Source: Myxococcota bacterium
Lineage (GTDB): Bacteria; Myxococcota_A; UBA796; JAFGLY01
DNA: 47,405 nucleotides
Direction: 5' to 3'
Assembly: GCA_024276675.1 (NCBI GenBank)
Contig: JAJRWT010000015.1
Location: 1 to 47,405 of the forward strand
Shown here: positions 1 through 9,035 of the stretch, in pieces
Layout: every line of letters starts with the position of its first letter
Numbering within the stretch: position 1 is the stretch's first letter
Made by a program: the position numbers and the translations under genes
Notes under the pieces: model-generated
Database searches by the model: none
Told to the model about the DNA's origin: nothing
The model's input: only the letters and a program-made list of their open reading frames with translations

Positions 1-16
1 CCCCACCGATGAATTC

Positions 17-2995
17 ATGTTCATCACGGGGGCTTGCGAGAAACTGAAAAGTTACCTTGCCAACTATATATACGAGTTGCACGGGTTTGAAGGGCGGGCG
101 GAGTGCGAGGAGGTCTCTCCACCTATTGAGGACCTGAAAGAGGGACCACTGGAGAAGATCGCCGAAATTCTGCAGAAAGATCCTGGCAACGGCAACATTC
201 CAGCGGACTACAAGCCGGATTTCATCAGGTACTTTTATGAACTGTCACGGCAAGCAATCTGCCAACATGTGATTGGTGTTGACCTGCAGAGCCAGCTGAA
301 GAAGCACACTGACCGTGGTGGAGGCCTCCACGTACGGCTCCACAAGCTCCAGGCAGATTGCCCTGTGCGCAATCGCCTGATGCTCTTCCCGTGGGAATTG
401 TCGGTGGCTGTTCCCGACGGGACGGACATGCCCTGGCTACGTGTGATGTTGCTTTGTGATGGGGGCGGTGTCGGGGAACTACGCGAAGATGTCGCGGACC
501 AGTACTCGCGGTATCTGCCGGCCAGGTCTGTTTCCGTCGAGAGGCGATTCATGGGCGATGGGCACCTGCGAGTGTTGCTGGTGCAACCGGAAAGCCAGGA
601 GGCTGACTACTTGTACAAGCGCCAGGAACGTATCCTGTTGGAGGAAGTCTTCCAGAGCAGCATCATGCCCCACTGCAAGGTACGACTGGATGTACTATCC
701 GGACAGGTCACGTTTGAGAATATCCGGCGCAGGGTCAAGGAAGCCAACGGTTACGATATCGTGCACTGGAGTGGCCACGGAGGGGCCGGATGTCTGGATC
801 TCTCCAATTCGGAAAAGCTCTTCGGAAGAGACTTGTGCGAAGTTCTTTGTTGTTCGGGAAGGCCGCCCGCCCTTGTTTTTCTTTCGGCCTGCAATTCCGC
901 GGCTCTGGATCCCGACCGGAAAGACGATGGAACCTTGCCACAGGCCTTGTTGAGGGGCGGGACGGAGCAGGTCATCGCAATGCGTTACGCCGTGTTTGGC
1001 GACTACATCCAAAGGCTGGCCCTTCATTTCTACGCCAACCTTTTCGTTGGGCCGGGCGTCCATACCATCGATGAGGCCCTCTTCAAGGCCCGCATGCAAG
1101 TACACCTGGAGTGGTCCCGATGGATGGGGTTGGGATCCATTCTGGGAACGGAAAGTCTGCCACTGCTGGATCTGCTCACACCGGTGGTTTTGGGTAGCAG
1201 GCCTTCCAGGCTTCTACCTCCCAGGGGCCAGAGCGACTACCTGGATGCTCGCCCGCCAAACGTGCATCACTTGACACCGGCCTGGGACTATCGTTTTGAT
1301 CGTCCCGATCGAATAGTGGGAAGGGTGTATGAACTCGAGAATCTCCTGGAGTGGGTCGAAGCCGGTGAGCCGCCCATCAAGCAGATCACAGGTGGAGGCG
1401 AAATCGGGAAGACCGCCCTGGTTTCAGAGATCATGCATCTCGTGCACAGGGATTTCGACGCCATCATACCCATTCGAATACGCAAATCTGGCATGAGCGT
1501 TCGGAGCTTCTATGAAGAGCTTCAACGCTGCTTTCGGCTGTTGGAGTACCCAGGCCTCACAGGAAATACCCTCGACGGGACCAGGGTTGTCCTCTATGGG
1601 CGAGGAGGAATGAAGGACGAGACCTGGTACGAGAAACACAAGCACAACATTGTGGACGTACTCACTGAAAAGAACATTCTGTTGGTGCTGGACGGTTTTG
1701 AAGTCTTGCTCAAGAAGCCTGGCGAGGCAGGTGGCTCCAGAGAGCCGACAAAAGTTGAGCATCAACCAACAGCGAAGGATCCTTTCGTCTCCCAGTGCCG
1801 TTCAGGGCACTGGGCCGACCTTCTGCGCGAGTTGAACCAGTCCCTCAAACACAGGCGAAGCCGGGTCATTATCACCAGTCTCTACCAGGTTGACTTCGGA
1901 CAACAGGTAAACGACCGTGGGGTTCTTCAAATCAAGGAGCTGGCCCAGGTCAGGACCTTGCTCATGTCCTGGGCCAGGACCGAGGATGACAGCAGGTTCC
2001 TGAATGCATGGGAGAGCAACACCACGGGCGAGTACAAGGAACAGACCGTCGCATTGAAGATGCGACCGGGGCTGTTGAAGGACGGCTTCTCCCGGAACAG
2101 CGCTCCAGTTGTCAGTCCCACCGCTACTCCAGGAGAAGGCGAGTCCCTGCTCCAGCAAGTCTTCCAGTCCATTACGACAGGCCGGGGTTCTGCTGACTCG
2201 GTCGCAGGAGCCACTACACCCGGCACCGGCCCAATGTCCAGTGGATGGACCTGGGTCCATCCCCACCTGGATCTGTTGCGTTTCTTCTGGATCCCCGCCG
2301 GCAGGTTCTTCAGGGGATCCGTGGAAGACCCTGCCGATTCCAGGTTCTACGCCTCATTTGATCCCAGTGAACTCCCCGGTGGGTTTGTTGCGTTGGCCCA
2401 TGGCTACTGGATGGCCGAGTTTCCCGTGACCCAAGGTCAGTATCGCCTGTTCTTGCAGTGTTGTAGGTACCGTGGGCCACGGCCTTGGGACAGGGACGAC
2501 ATGTCCTGGGATGATCGGCCCGTGGTGGGCGTGAGCTTCATTGATGCCACCCGCTTCTGTTCCTGGCTGGGCTCTCTGGGGTTTTTCCCGCCTGGCGCCT
2601 CTGCCTTTGGGCTACCCACGGAAGTTCAGTGGGAACGAGCTGCTCGCGGGATCGGAGGCCAGGTTTTTCCCTGGGGAACGAGCTTGCCAAATCCCGACCT
2701 GGCATGTTGTGGCCGGGAACGGGAGGACGGACCCTTGCCTGTGGGAGGTCGCCCGTTGGGAAAGAGTCCCGAGGGTTGCCAGGACATGTCGGGCAATGTC
2801 TGGGAGTGGTGCAGAGATATCTGGACTCCGGACTATTCAGGCGGCGGCAGACATGAGGACCTGCTCCACAAGCACAGGGCTATCCGGGGTGGCTCGTTCC
2901 ACACCCTGCCCGCCTATGTACACTGCGCGGTGAGGAGCCACACTTCCCTGGATACCATGGCCCCAAACCTTGGGTTCAGGCTGGTCTCACTGTGA
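17..2995 (+). CDS. CHAT protease-NTPase-FGE domain fusion protein
   Basis: Three modules are visible. Residues about 100-400 look like a CHAT caspase-like peptidase: the His is in HWSGHGG (His254) and the Cys in LSACNSA (Cys292), each at the end of a hydrophobic strand. Residues about 430-680 form a STAND/NACHT-like NTPase with Walker A GGGEIGKT (459-466) and a Walker B-like VLDGFE (Asp559). Residues about 755-992 are a formylglycine-generating-enzyme/SUMF1-type domain, with WIPAGRF, MSGNVWEWCRD, IRGGSF and a terminal LGFRLVSL. CHAT-STAND-FGE fusions belong to the NTP-regulated biological conflict and programmed-death repertoire of multicellular-type bacteria; that role is inferred here. The FGE domain probably binds ligand rather than oxidising a sulfatase. 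The reading frame is open to the window edge upstream of this ATG, so the true N-terminus may lie outside. Stop TGA. It converges on the giant ATPase, 55 bases away. Confidence 0.85.
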   Translation: MFITGACEKLKSYLANYIYELHGFEGRAECEEVSPPIEDLKEGPLEKIAEILQKDPGNGNIPADYKPDFIRYFYELSRQAICQHVIGVDLQSQLKKHTDRGGGLHVRLHKLQADCPVRNRLMLFPWELSVAVPDGTDMPWLRVMLLCDGGGVGELREDVADQYSRYLPARSVSVERRFMGDGHLRVLLVQPESQEADYLYKRQERILLEEVFQSSIMPHCKVRLDVLSGQVTFENIRRRVKEANGYDIVHWSGHGGAGCLDLSNSEKLFGRDLCEVLCCSGRPPALVFLSACNSAALDPDRKDDGTLPQALLRGGTEQVIAMRYAVFGDYIQRLALHFYANLFVGPGVHTIDEALFKARMQVHLEWSRWMGLGSILGTESLPLLDLLTPVVLGSRPSRLLPPRGQSDYLDARPPNVHHLTPAWDYRFDRPDRIVGRVYELENLLEWVEAGEPPIKQITGGGEIGKTALVSEIMHLVHRDFDAIIPIRIRKSGMSVRSFYEELQRCFRLLEYPGLTGNTLDGTRVVLYGRGGMKDETWYEKHKHNIVDVLTEKNILLVLDGFEVLLKKPGEAGGSREPTKVEHQPTAKDPFVSQCRSGHWADLLRELNQSLKHRRSRVIITSLYQVDFGQQVNDRGVLQIKELAQVRTLLMSWARTEDDSRFLNAWESNTTGEYKEQTVALKMRPGLLKDGFSRNSAPVVSPTATPGEGESLLQQVFQSITTGRGSADSVAGATTPGTGPMSSGWTWVHPHLDLLRFFWIPAGRFFRGSVEDPADSRFYASFDPSELPGGFVALAHGYWMAEFPVTQGQYRLFLQCCRYRGPRPWDRDDMSWDDRPVVGVSFIDATRFCSWLGSLGFFPPGASAFGLPTEVQWERAARGIGGQVFPWGTSLPNPDLACCGREREDGPLPVGGRPLGKSPEGCQDMSGNVWEWCRDIWTPDYSGGGRHEDLLHKHRAIRGGSFHTLPAYVHCAVRSHTSLDTMAPNLGFRLVSL

Positions 2996-3050
2996 GCGAT
3001 GGGTGTCGTCGCGGCACCTGGTACACTGTTGGACCTCGGAGCTTTTGTGG

Positions 3051-6000
3051 TCAAATTCTTAGGTTTGCAAGGCCATCGTCGAACACCCGGAAGTAGTGTT
3101 TCAGGGCTTGCTCTGTTTCGTGTTGTGGATCGCCTGTGGGCGGCTCGTCACCGGGATCCACCCAGGTGAGCTTGTAGTTCTTCACACTGTCGGCGTCCGA
3201 AGGAGCTTGTATGGAGAGGTAGGAAATGCCCGGGCGGATGTTGTTTGCCACAATCATGATCTTCCTGGTGTCTTCCAGCCAGACATTACGTTCGTGTAAC
3301 CTTGGATATCGGTTGAACACCTGGTTGGCCAGTTCGCCGATACCCTTTTCCAGTATCTTGCTGGCCTCCTGGCCGGGCAAGTAGGGTTGCCTCGTGGAAT
3401 CCCACAGACGTACCCTGATGCTCTTGCACACGGCCCAGTGTAGCTGGGGGTCCGTGATGTTTACGTGCAGGTAGTAGGTCTCTGCCGGGAAGCGATATCG
3501 CTTCAGGTAGTGTTCGGCCTCGGTCAGAAAGTGCCTGGTAGCTTCGCGATAGCAGAACACCGCCTGCCGCCTGACTTCCTGTCGCTCCAGGTCCTTGATG
3601 TGCGGTTCCTGAGCTTCCAGAACTTCCCTGAGCTGGGGCCAGTCGCTTTCCAGACCTGGCAGGAAGTCGGAGTGAGAGTATTCGACTCTTGCGCAATCCC
3701 TGGCCCCGGTCGTGTTGCCGGAGCTTTCGAGAGCTGGATCGGCGGCGAGAAGGGATTCGGCCTTTACCATGAGCAGATCGCCCATGGCCATGCGTGTGTT
3801 TCCAAGTTGGTAGCTTATGCTGCGTTCCTGGCTGCGTTCACCCTTGTAGGCATCCAGGGCGTAGACGAGAAATCGCTTGGCGGCCACCTGGAGGAACGCA
3901 AAGGCCAGAGCCAGGTGTTTCTGCATGTCGTCATGATAGCCCTCCTGGTAGTTACCTGTGTTCCCTTCAAGAAAGGCTCGCAGGGCCAACAACTCCTTGA
4001 TTGCCCGCAGGTAGAGCACGCCCAGGCTACGGCTGGCGTTCCCCGCGTCCAGGTCGCGGATGCTGTCTCCCAGCATGACATGGGCTCCCAGCAGGCATAG
4101 CTCGGCGTTGTACATGGACATGGCCCTGGCCCTGTGCCCGTGGAGCTTGTCAATGGCTGTGCGGATGTCGGGGGGGGCCTTGTCCGGGGCCTTTGCTGCT
4201 CCATTGCCCAGTTCCGAAAGGAGCGAATCCGCCAGGTGCCAGAGTATGCCGCACAGAAAGGTGTTGCGTTCTCGTAGCCAGGGAAGTGTTCGCGGCCATC
4301 TGCCCAGGCCCCCTGTTCCGCCGCTTCCAACCTGTCTTGATGTGTCGGATGGAGCGACATCCTGGTCTCGCAGGGAAGTCAGTTTTCGGGTCCAGGTGAG
4401 TGAGCACAGCATCCACAGTGGACTTCGAATGCCGATCCCCCCATTCTTGAATGTCCTGGCGTCTACACGGGGCTCGGTACTGCCCGTGGGGCGGGCAGGG
4501 AGATGGTCCAGCAAAAGGGCGAAGATGCGGTCGATCCTGTCCGATGCGGAGATGATGGTGTCTCTGGACAGACCGTCGCAGCGATTGTAGGAGTTCTTCG
4601 GTTGAGAGAGGTCTGCGTAGAGATTCCTGATGGCAGGGCGGTCCACGCTGGCCATGAACATGGTGCCCAGGGTGATGAAGAGGCCGCCCACCCGTCGTCT
4701 GTCCAGGAGCTGCCCCAACTCCAGTGGTTGGAAGTCCTGGAGGGGCACCCTGGGATTGAAGGCCACTCGTGGGTCTATCAGGTTGGTCAGAGTTTTTTCG
4801 GCACCAATCCAGAAGGCGAGCCAGGTCTCGAGCAGCTCCTTCTGGGCTGCTTTCCCGAGTTCTTCCCTTTGTTTGTCTTCAGCTTCGTTTTTTTCGTTGT
4901 CGGGTATGTTGGCGGCTGGTGTTGGAGCAGCAGGAGCTTCACTCGCCTCCATTATGCGGTGGAAGCGAATGGTCAGAAGTTTCATGTGGACATCGCAGGT
5001 GCGCAGGATCTGCCCCTTCATGGTAAAGAGGTGAGACGCGATGGTATAGAAATATTCGGCACTTTCCAGTGTTTCAGGAGGGTGGTCCTGCGGGAGTTCC
5101 GTTGACTTGGCCAGGCTGGTGTCCAGGCGGCGACGCAGTATTTTCATGCGGTTGTCAACGAGTTTCCCGATATACTCGGGTTTTTGGTTGTTGTTGGGAA
5201 TATTGGAGATACCAGCAAGTTCTTCCCAACGAACCAGGGCCAGCCCCTTGGTGGCGTAGCAGATGTCACCGAGGTGATCGAAGATGTTGGCCCGGAGGGA
5301 GTTCTGGTGGGCGGGGAGCCTGGTTGTGAGCGTGGTGGGATCACTCTGCCCCTGATGTTCCAGCAACAAGCGAAGGGCCTGAAGGTACCAGGCGGCGGTC
5401 AGCATGGTGTCGCGTCGGCGCAGGAAGAACTGGCCCATGAAGACCGTTTGGTCTATTTGCCCATGGATGTCTCCAATAGCCGTGTAGTAGTCCAGGGCCA
5501 GCAGGAGGTACTTGTTGGCAGCGTAGCGTTGCCACATCTTTTCCAGGTTTATTGCCATCATGTTCAGGGTGCGGGGCAGCCCGAAAGGGTCGTGGGATGT
5601 GTTGAATGGTTGATGGCGTGCAAGGTGGTCGAGCTGTGGGGCATCGGTGCCGGAGGTCAGTGATCCGCTGAAGGGGGTCAGTTTTTCCGGTACTGTGTTG
5701 GGTACCATGTTCGTGGCCAGGGTCTGGAAGGAGACGTTCTCCACCTGGCCAAGCTGATTCGAGGTCCACGCGTGCCCCTTCCAGGCATTCTCGGGGATTC
5801 CCGAAAGAACCCTGTGGCCAATTGATTGGTCCAGGATTTGCCTTGTTTCCCCGTGGGCTCGAGAGCAACGTGTCCGGCCGGGTGCTATCTGCCACGCAGG
5901 GGCACTGCCATCATGGCCATGGGAAGAGCTGTCACAGGCCAACAGACACCAGGCCTTCTCGTGCAGATTGATGGCTTCCATGTAGCATTGCAGCGCCTCT

Positions 6001-8075
6001 CTGAAGTCCCGCTCCAGTTCGTAGAGGTAGCCAAGCCGCCGAAGAACGTTCATGGCACTGGAAACATAGGTAATCACTGCTGAATGGTCTATGGAATTGA
6101 AGCAGCGACTCTCGTTTCGCAGCAGGCGTTGCAGGTCCGCCCTGATCCATCGCAGTGCTTTGCTGTATGCCAGGCGAGCCTCAGGGTGGTTGCCCAGTTG
6201 TTCATTGATGCGGCCCAGGCGGATCTGGGCCTTGTAGGACTCCAGGCGTTCCTCGCTGTTCTGGAGGGAAGCTTGCTCGGTCAAGCCCATGAGGCGCTTG
6301 ATCTCACCCTGAAAATCCGTGCGGGTGAAGCGCAGCTCGATCTGCTCTGGTCCGAAGGCGATGTAGAGCGAAGAGAGATCGTGCCTGATACGGGGCATGA
6401 GCATGTAGGCCCTGTGCCGCCGATCCTTTCTTACAATGATTACGTTTTCGAAGACTTGCAACAGGCGGGTCACCATTTCTCGGCTGGGGTAGAGTTCTTC
6501 CCTGCGGGTCATGAAGCTGGCGTACTCCATGTCGGACCATGAGAATCCCGTCTGGAAGAACTTGAGGATGAAGTCGATGATATGGAATGTGGCCACGCAG
6601 ACCTTGTCGTCCATGGCGCGGAATTGCACTGGATGTGCTTCGATACAATACACGATGTCGGAGAAGAACTTCATCTTCTGGCGGACCGGTGTGGGCAGGT
6701 AGACGATGTGCCTGATGCCGCCCCTGTGTGCCCAGTAGTTGGGATTACCGATGGTCTTTTCCGGCAGAACCCCGGTGTCTTGTACGAGGGCGTAGAATTC
6801 CCGCAGGATCTTCCTGGGAATACCGCGGCCCTTGTACGTGAGGTATTGCAGAAGGTAGCGAATCCTTCGAGTACGCCGTTCCGGTGCTGGCGCCATCATT
6901 GAAAGCTCCCCCCTGACGGACGAACTCTCCGTGTCCAGGGCCTCCAGGAGGGGTACCAGCCATGAAGCGCGTTGGTGGAGCTTGGAGCTGGTGTCCGGGT
7001 CTTCGTGCTGGCCTCCCCGTCCGGGCTGGCTACCGGGCTCCCCGCGAGTGCCCGGGTTCTGTTCCGGTGAATGGTCGTTCCGGATACGCTGGGCGATTCT
7101 CAGCAGAAGTTGTTTCAGCTCGTTTTCCGAAAAATGAGGGAGGACGACAAGCCCGGTGTTGTAGGTCCAGTCTCGGGGTATTATGCCTATTTCGTGCAGG
7201 ATTTCTCTGTAGAAGGCATTGGTCCATTGCTGCTTGAGATCTTGCGTGAAGCGACCGTTGAGTTTTTCGTGGTAGCGTTTCCACTTGGGGAGCAGCCAGT
7301 CTTCGTTGGGGCCGAGAGCGGCGTCCAGCGTGGCGGTGAAGGTGCTGGGAAGGTAGATGTTCTGGATGAAGACGGATTCGAAGAGGCCCTCGCCCTTGTT
7401 CTGGTCTTCCTGCCAGCTATCGTCCACGTCCTTGCCGGCGATGAAGATGTGGAATGCCTTTGACTCGGTCAAAAGGTATTTCAGGTCCGAGACGATTCTC
7501 TGCATCTTCTGCAGGCTGCTCCCCGGGCCCGCCATTTTCCTGGTATCCGGATCGTCCGGGGTCAGTTTATCCAACTCGTCCAGAATGAAGATCACCTGGT
7601 GGCCCATGTCCCTGACACTACCCAGGATTTCCACGATATCTTGCTGGACTTCGTGCAGGTTGGGGGAGTCGGCGGAGGAAGGTAGGGAATTGGCTTCCGA
7701 ACTCGACGACCTTCCGGGAACGGCGGTATCCGGGTACGGTGCCGAGGCCGGGAAGGAGCCTGGGGACAAAGAGATCATGCTGCTGTGATGTTTCCAGATC
7801 GCCGAGATGTGCTCCGCCAACGATTTGCTTTCCTGGTCCGCTACCTGTGGTCGCTGGCCGGGAACATGGGGAGTGGGCGCGAAGTCGGATGCTCGCGTGC
7901 TCAGCTCCTTCAGCATCATGAGCAGGAGTTCCCAGGCGGATTTTGTCGTGCTGAGGTTGATGCGGATTGGAATGTACCTTCGCCTGCGCTTCGCGGCGCG
8001 GTCAAGGCCAGTGGAGGGAGCAAGTTCCAGGTCCCCTGTCCTGGAGGAGCTTCGAGATTCTTCCTGCTCGTCCAC
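3051..8075 (-). CDS. Giant P-loop ATPase with TPR-like repeats, C-terminal portion (downstream of an in-frame TAG)
   Basis: A 1674-codon frame that is the direct continuation of the short frame at 8103-8588; the two are in the same phase with only a TAG between them. Near the start is a strand typical of the region after a P-loop (YIPIRINLS), then Walker B VIFILDELDKL (Asp166 here, Asp337 counted from 8588) and a sensor-like FHIFIAGKD. The rest is long and helical with TPR-like units, for example LGRINEQLGNHPEARLAYSKA and YELERDFREALQCYMEA. I do not recognise a named family; it resembles large AAA/STAND ATPases with TPR C-termini. The GTG at 8075 has an AGGA-like sequence 6 bases upstream, so internal reinitiation is possible, but that product would lack Walker A. 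No further stop interrupts 1674 codons, so decay, if any, is recent. Stop TGA. Confidence 0.8.
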   Translation of the reverse strand: MDEQEESRSSSRTGDLELAPSTGLDRAAKRRRRYIPIRINLSTTKSAWELLLMMLKELSTRASDFAPTPHVPGQRPQVADQESKSLAEHISAIWKHHSSMISLSPGSFPASAPYPDTAVPGRSSSSEANSLPSSADSPNLHEVQQDIVEILGSVRDMGHQVIFILDELDKLTPDDPDTRKMAGPGSSLQKMQRIVSDLKYLLTESKAFHIFIAGKDVDDSWQEDQNKGEGLFESVFIQNIYLPSTFTATLDAALGPNEDWLLPKWKRYHEKLNGRFTQDLKQQWTNAFYREILHEIGIIPRDWTYNTGLVVLPHFSENELKQLLLRIAQRIRNDHSPEQNPGTRGEPGSQPGRGGQHEDPDTSSKLHQRASWLVPLLEALDTESSSVRGELSMMAPAPERRTRRIRYLLQYLTYKGRGIPRKILREFYALVQDTGVLPEKTIGNPNYWAHRGGIRHIVYLPTPVRQKMKFFSDIVYCIEAHPVQFRAMDDKVCVATFHIIDFILKFFQTGFSWSDMEYASFMTRREELYPSREMVTRLLQVFENVIIVRKDRRHRAYMLMPRIRHDLSSLYIAFGPEQIELRFTRTDFQGEIKRLMGLTEQASLQNSEERLESYKAQIRLGRINEQLGNHPEARLAYSKALRWIRADLQRLLRNESRCFNSIDHSAVITYVSSAMNVLRRLGYLYELERDFREALQCYMEAINLHEKAWCLLACDSSSHGHDGSAPAWQIAPGRTRCSRAHGETRQILDQSIGHRVLSGIPENAWKGHAWTSNQLGQVENVSFQTLATNMVPNTVPEKLTPFSGSLTSGTDAPQLDHLARHQPFNTSHDPFGLPRTLNMMAINLEKMWQRYAANKYLLLALDYYTAIGDIHGQIDQTVFMGQFFLRRRDTMLTAAWYLQALRLLLEHQGQSDPTTLTTRLPAHQNSLRANIFDHLGDICYATKGLALVRWEELAGISNIPNNNQKPEYIGKLVDNRMKILRRRLDTSLAKSTELPQDHPPETLESAEYFYTIASHLFTMKGQILRTCDVHMKLLTIRFHRIMEASEAPAAPTPAANIPDNEKNEAEDKQREELGKAAQKELLETWLAFWIGAEKTLTNLIDPRVAFNPRVPLQDFQPLELGQLLDRRRVGGLFITLGTMFMASVDRPAIRNLYADLSQPKNSYNRCDGLSRDTIISASDRIDRIFALLLDHLPARPTGSTEPRVDARTFKNGGIGIRSPLWMLCSLTWTRKLTSLRDQDVAPSDTSRQVGSGGTGGLGRWPRTLPWLRERNTFLCGILWHLADSLLSELGNGAAKAPDKAPPDIRTAIDKLHGHRARAMSMYNAELCLLGAHVMLGDSIRDLDAGNASRSLGVLYLRAIKELLALRAFLEGNTGNYQEGYHDDMQKHLALAFAFLQVAAKRFLVYALDAYKGERSQERSISYQLGNTRMAMGDLLMVKAESLLAADPALESSGNTTGARDCARVEYSHSDFLPGLESDWPQLREVLEAQEPHIKDLERQEVRRQAVFCYREATRHFLTEAEHYLKRYRFPAETYYLHVNITDPQLHWAVCKSIRVRLWDSTRQPYLPGQEASKILEKGIGELANQVFNRYPRLHERNVWLEDTRKIMIVANNIRPGISYLSIQAPSDADSVKNYKLTWVDPGDEPPTGDPQHETEQALKHYFRVFDDGLANLRI

Positions 8076-8102
8076 GAGGTTCCTGATGACGAAATTGACC
8101 AG

Positions 8103-8105
8103 CTA
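8103..8105 (-). other. In-frame amber codon splitting the giant ATPase
   Basis: Read on the minus strand, codons run G-T-G-K-S then TAG then L-V-N-F-V-I-R-N-L in one phase. The stop sits one residue after the Walker A Ser, where P-loop proteins normally carry Ser, Ala, Thr or Leu. A single base change from TCG (Ser) or TTG (Leu) would explain it. It could be a nonsense mutation, amber suppression or readthrough, or a base-calling error. Confidence 0.85.
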
Positions 8106-8588
8106 AGACTTGCCCGTTCCGCGGTAGCCCGTCACCAGGACGCTGCCTCCTCGCGATTGGCGAAGTATGGATCGCAGGCGAAGAGCCTGGGGCCTGGGAA
8201 CGCAGAACAGGTTGTCCGCAGTTGCGTCGTAGGAGGCTATCCCGGCATGGGGCGACGGGGATTTCGCCCCGCCCAGCAGGTCGTGGCTGGGATGGTGGGT
8301 GAATACGAATCGATCCCGGTGCAGACCGAACCACACGGCCTTTTTCTGGATGTCTCTGGGCCATGGAGGGATTGCGGCTCCGATGGGGGGACATGGATCG
8401 TTCCTGATGAGAGCCACCGCCTTGCGTAGAGTCCTCTGGTGTTCTCGCCGTATTCTGGAGGTCTTGAGCATCTCTTCGGGCCTGGAGCCGCTGGCCGTGC
8501 GACCTGTCACGGTGACTTCCCCGGGGGTGCCGCCTGGCTGCTCCGCTCTCTTGCCCTGTCCGGAATCAGCACTTTCCACATCGCACAT
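8103..8588 (-). CDS. Giant P-loop ATPase, N-terminal portion ending at Walker A
   Basis: 161 residues starting at an ATG with a strong ribosome site (GGAGGGCGAT just upstream). It ends in VLVTGYRGTGKS, a full Walker A motif at residues 154-161, followed at once by TAG. About 40 residues before the P-loop, the segment FCVPRPQALRLRSILRQS resembles the linker helix that precedes the nucleotide-binding fold in AAA/STAND ATPases. A protein ending inside the P-loop helix cannot fold as an ATPase on its own, so this is the front part of the gene that continues at 8075. The strong start signal and the intact continuation argue that the full-length product was functional until recently, or still is made by readthrough. 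Confidence 0.75.
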   Translation of the reverse strand: MCDVESADSGQGKRAEQPGGTPGEVTVTGRTASGSRPEEMLKTSRIRREHQRTLRKAVALIRNDPCPPIGAAIPPWPRDIQKKAVWFGLHRDRFVFTHHPSHDLLGGAKSPSPHAGIASYDATADNLFCVPRPQALRLRSILRQSRGGSVLVTGYRGTGKS

Positions 8589-9035
8589 ATCGCCCTCCGG
8601 TTACCAGGGAATTGCTTCCGGACGAAGATAGCACATGTCTGTGGCGGGATGTATGCTCCGGAGGGGGAGAGCCCGAATGTCAGGCCGGGAGTCGCCGGGA
8701 AATCTCACGCCTGGCGTGGAGAGGCGGTCGCCAGGGCATGGGCAGGTTGCTACATACAGCCTGTTCCCCGACTGCTCCCTGTCCGGAGAAGATGGACGTG
8801 GTGTTCCGGGACACTGCCGTACACGGTGAATGGTAAACATGCGCGGGCAGGGATGGTGCTGGCGGAGCAAATCTTGTCCGTTGGAACCTGGCAGCGGAGT
8901 CGGCATGGACGACGCCCAAAGGAGCCATGAAGAGTATGAAGAGGTGGAAACGGGTCGGTGTCCTGTGATAGCATCATCTGCACGATTTATGCTCCTTTGG
9001 ATCGTTGGCCCTGTTGGCTCTGTTCAGGAGTACCA
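8589..9035. other. 447-bp divergent intergenic region
   Basis: Separates the giant ATPase (-) from the HD-GYP regulator (+), so it should hold both promoters. I see no convincing gene or RNA. It contains an odd palindrome CACGCC-T-GGCGTG (8706-8718), a small GGCG-GT-CGCC repeat (about 8723-8732) and an imperfect palindrome GTGTTCCGGGACAC (8801-8814). Any of these could be an operator, but none is recognised. Confidence 0.4.
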
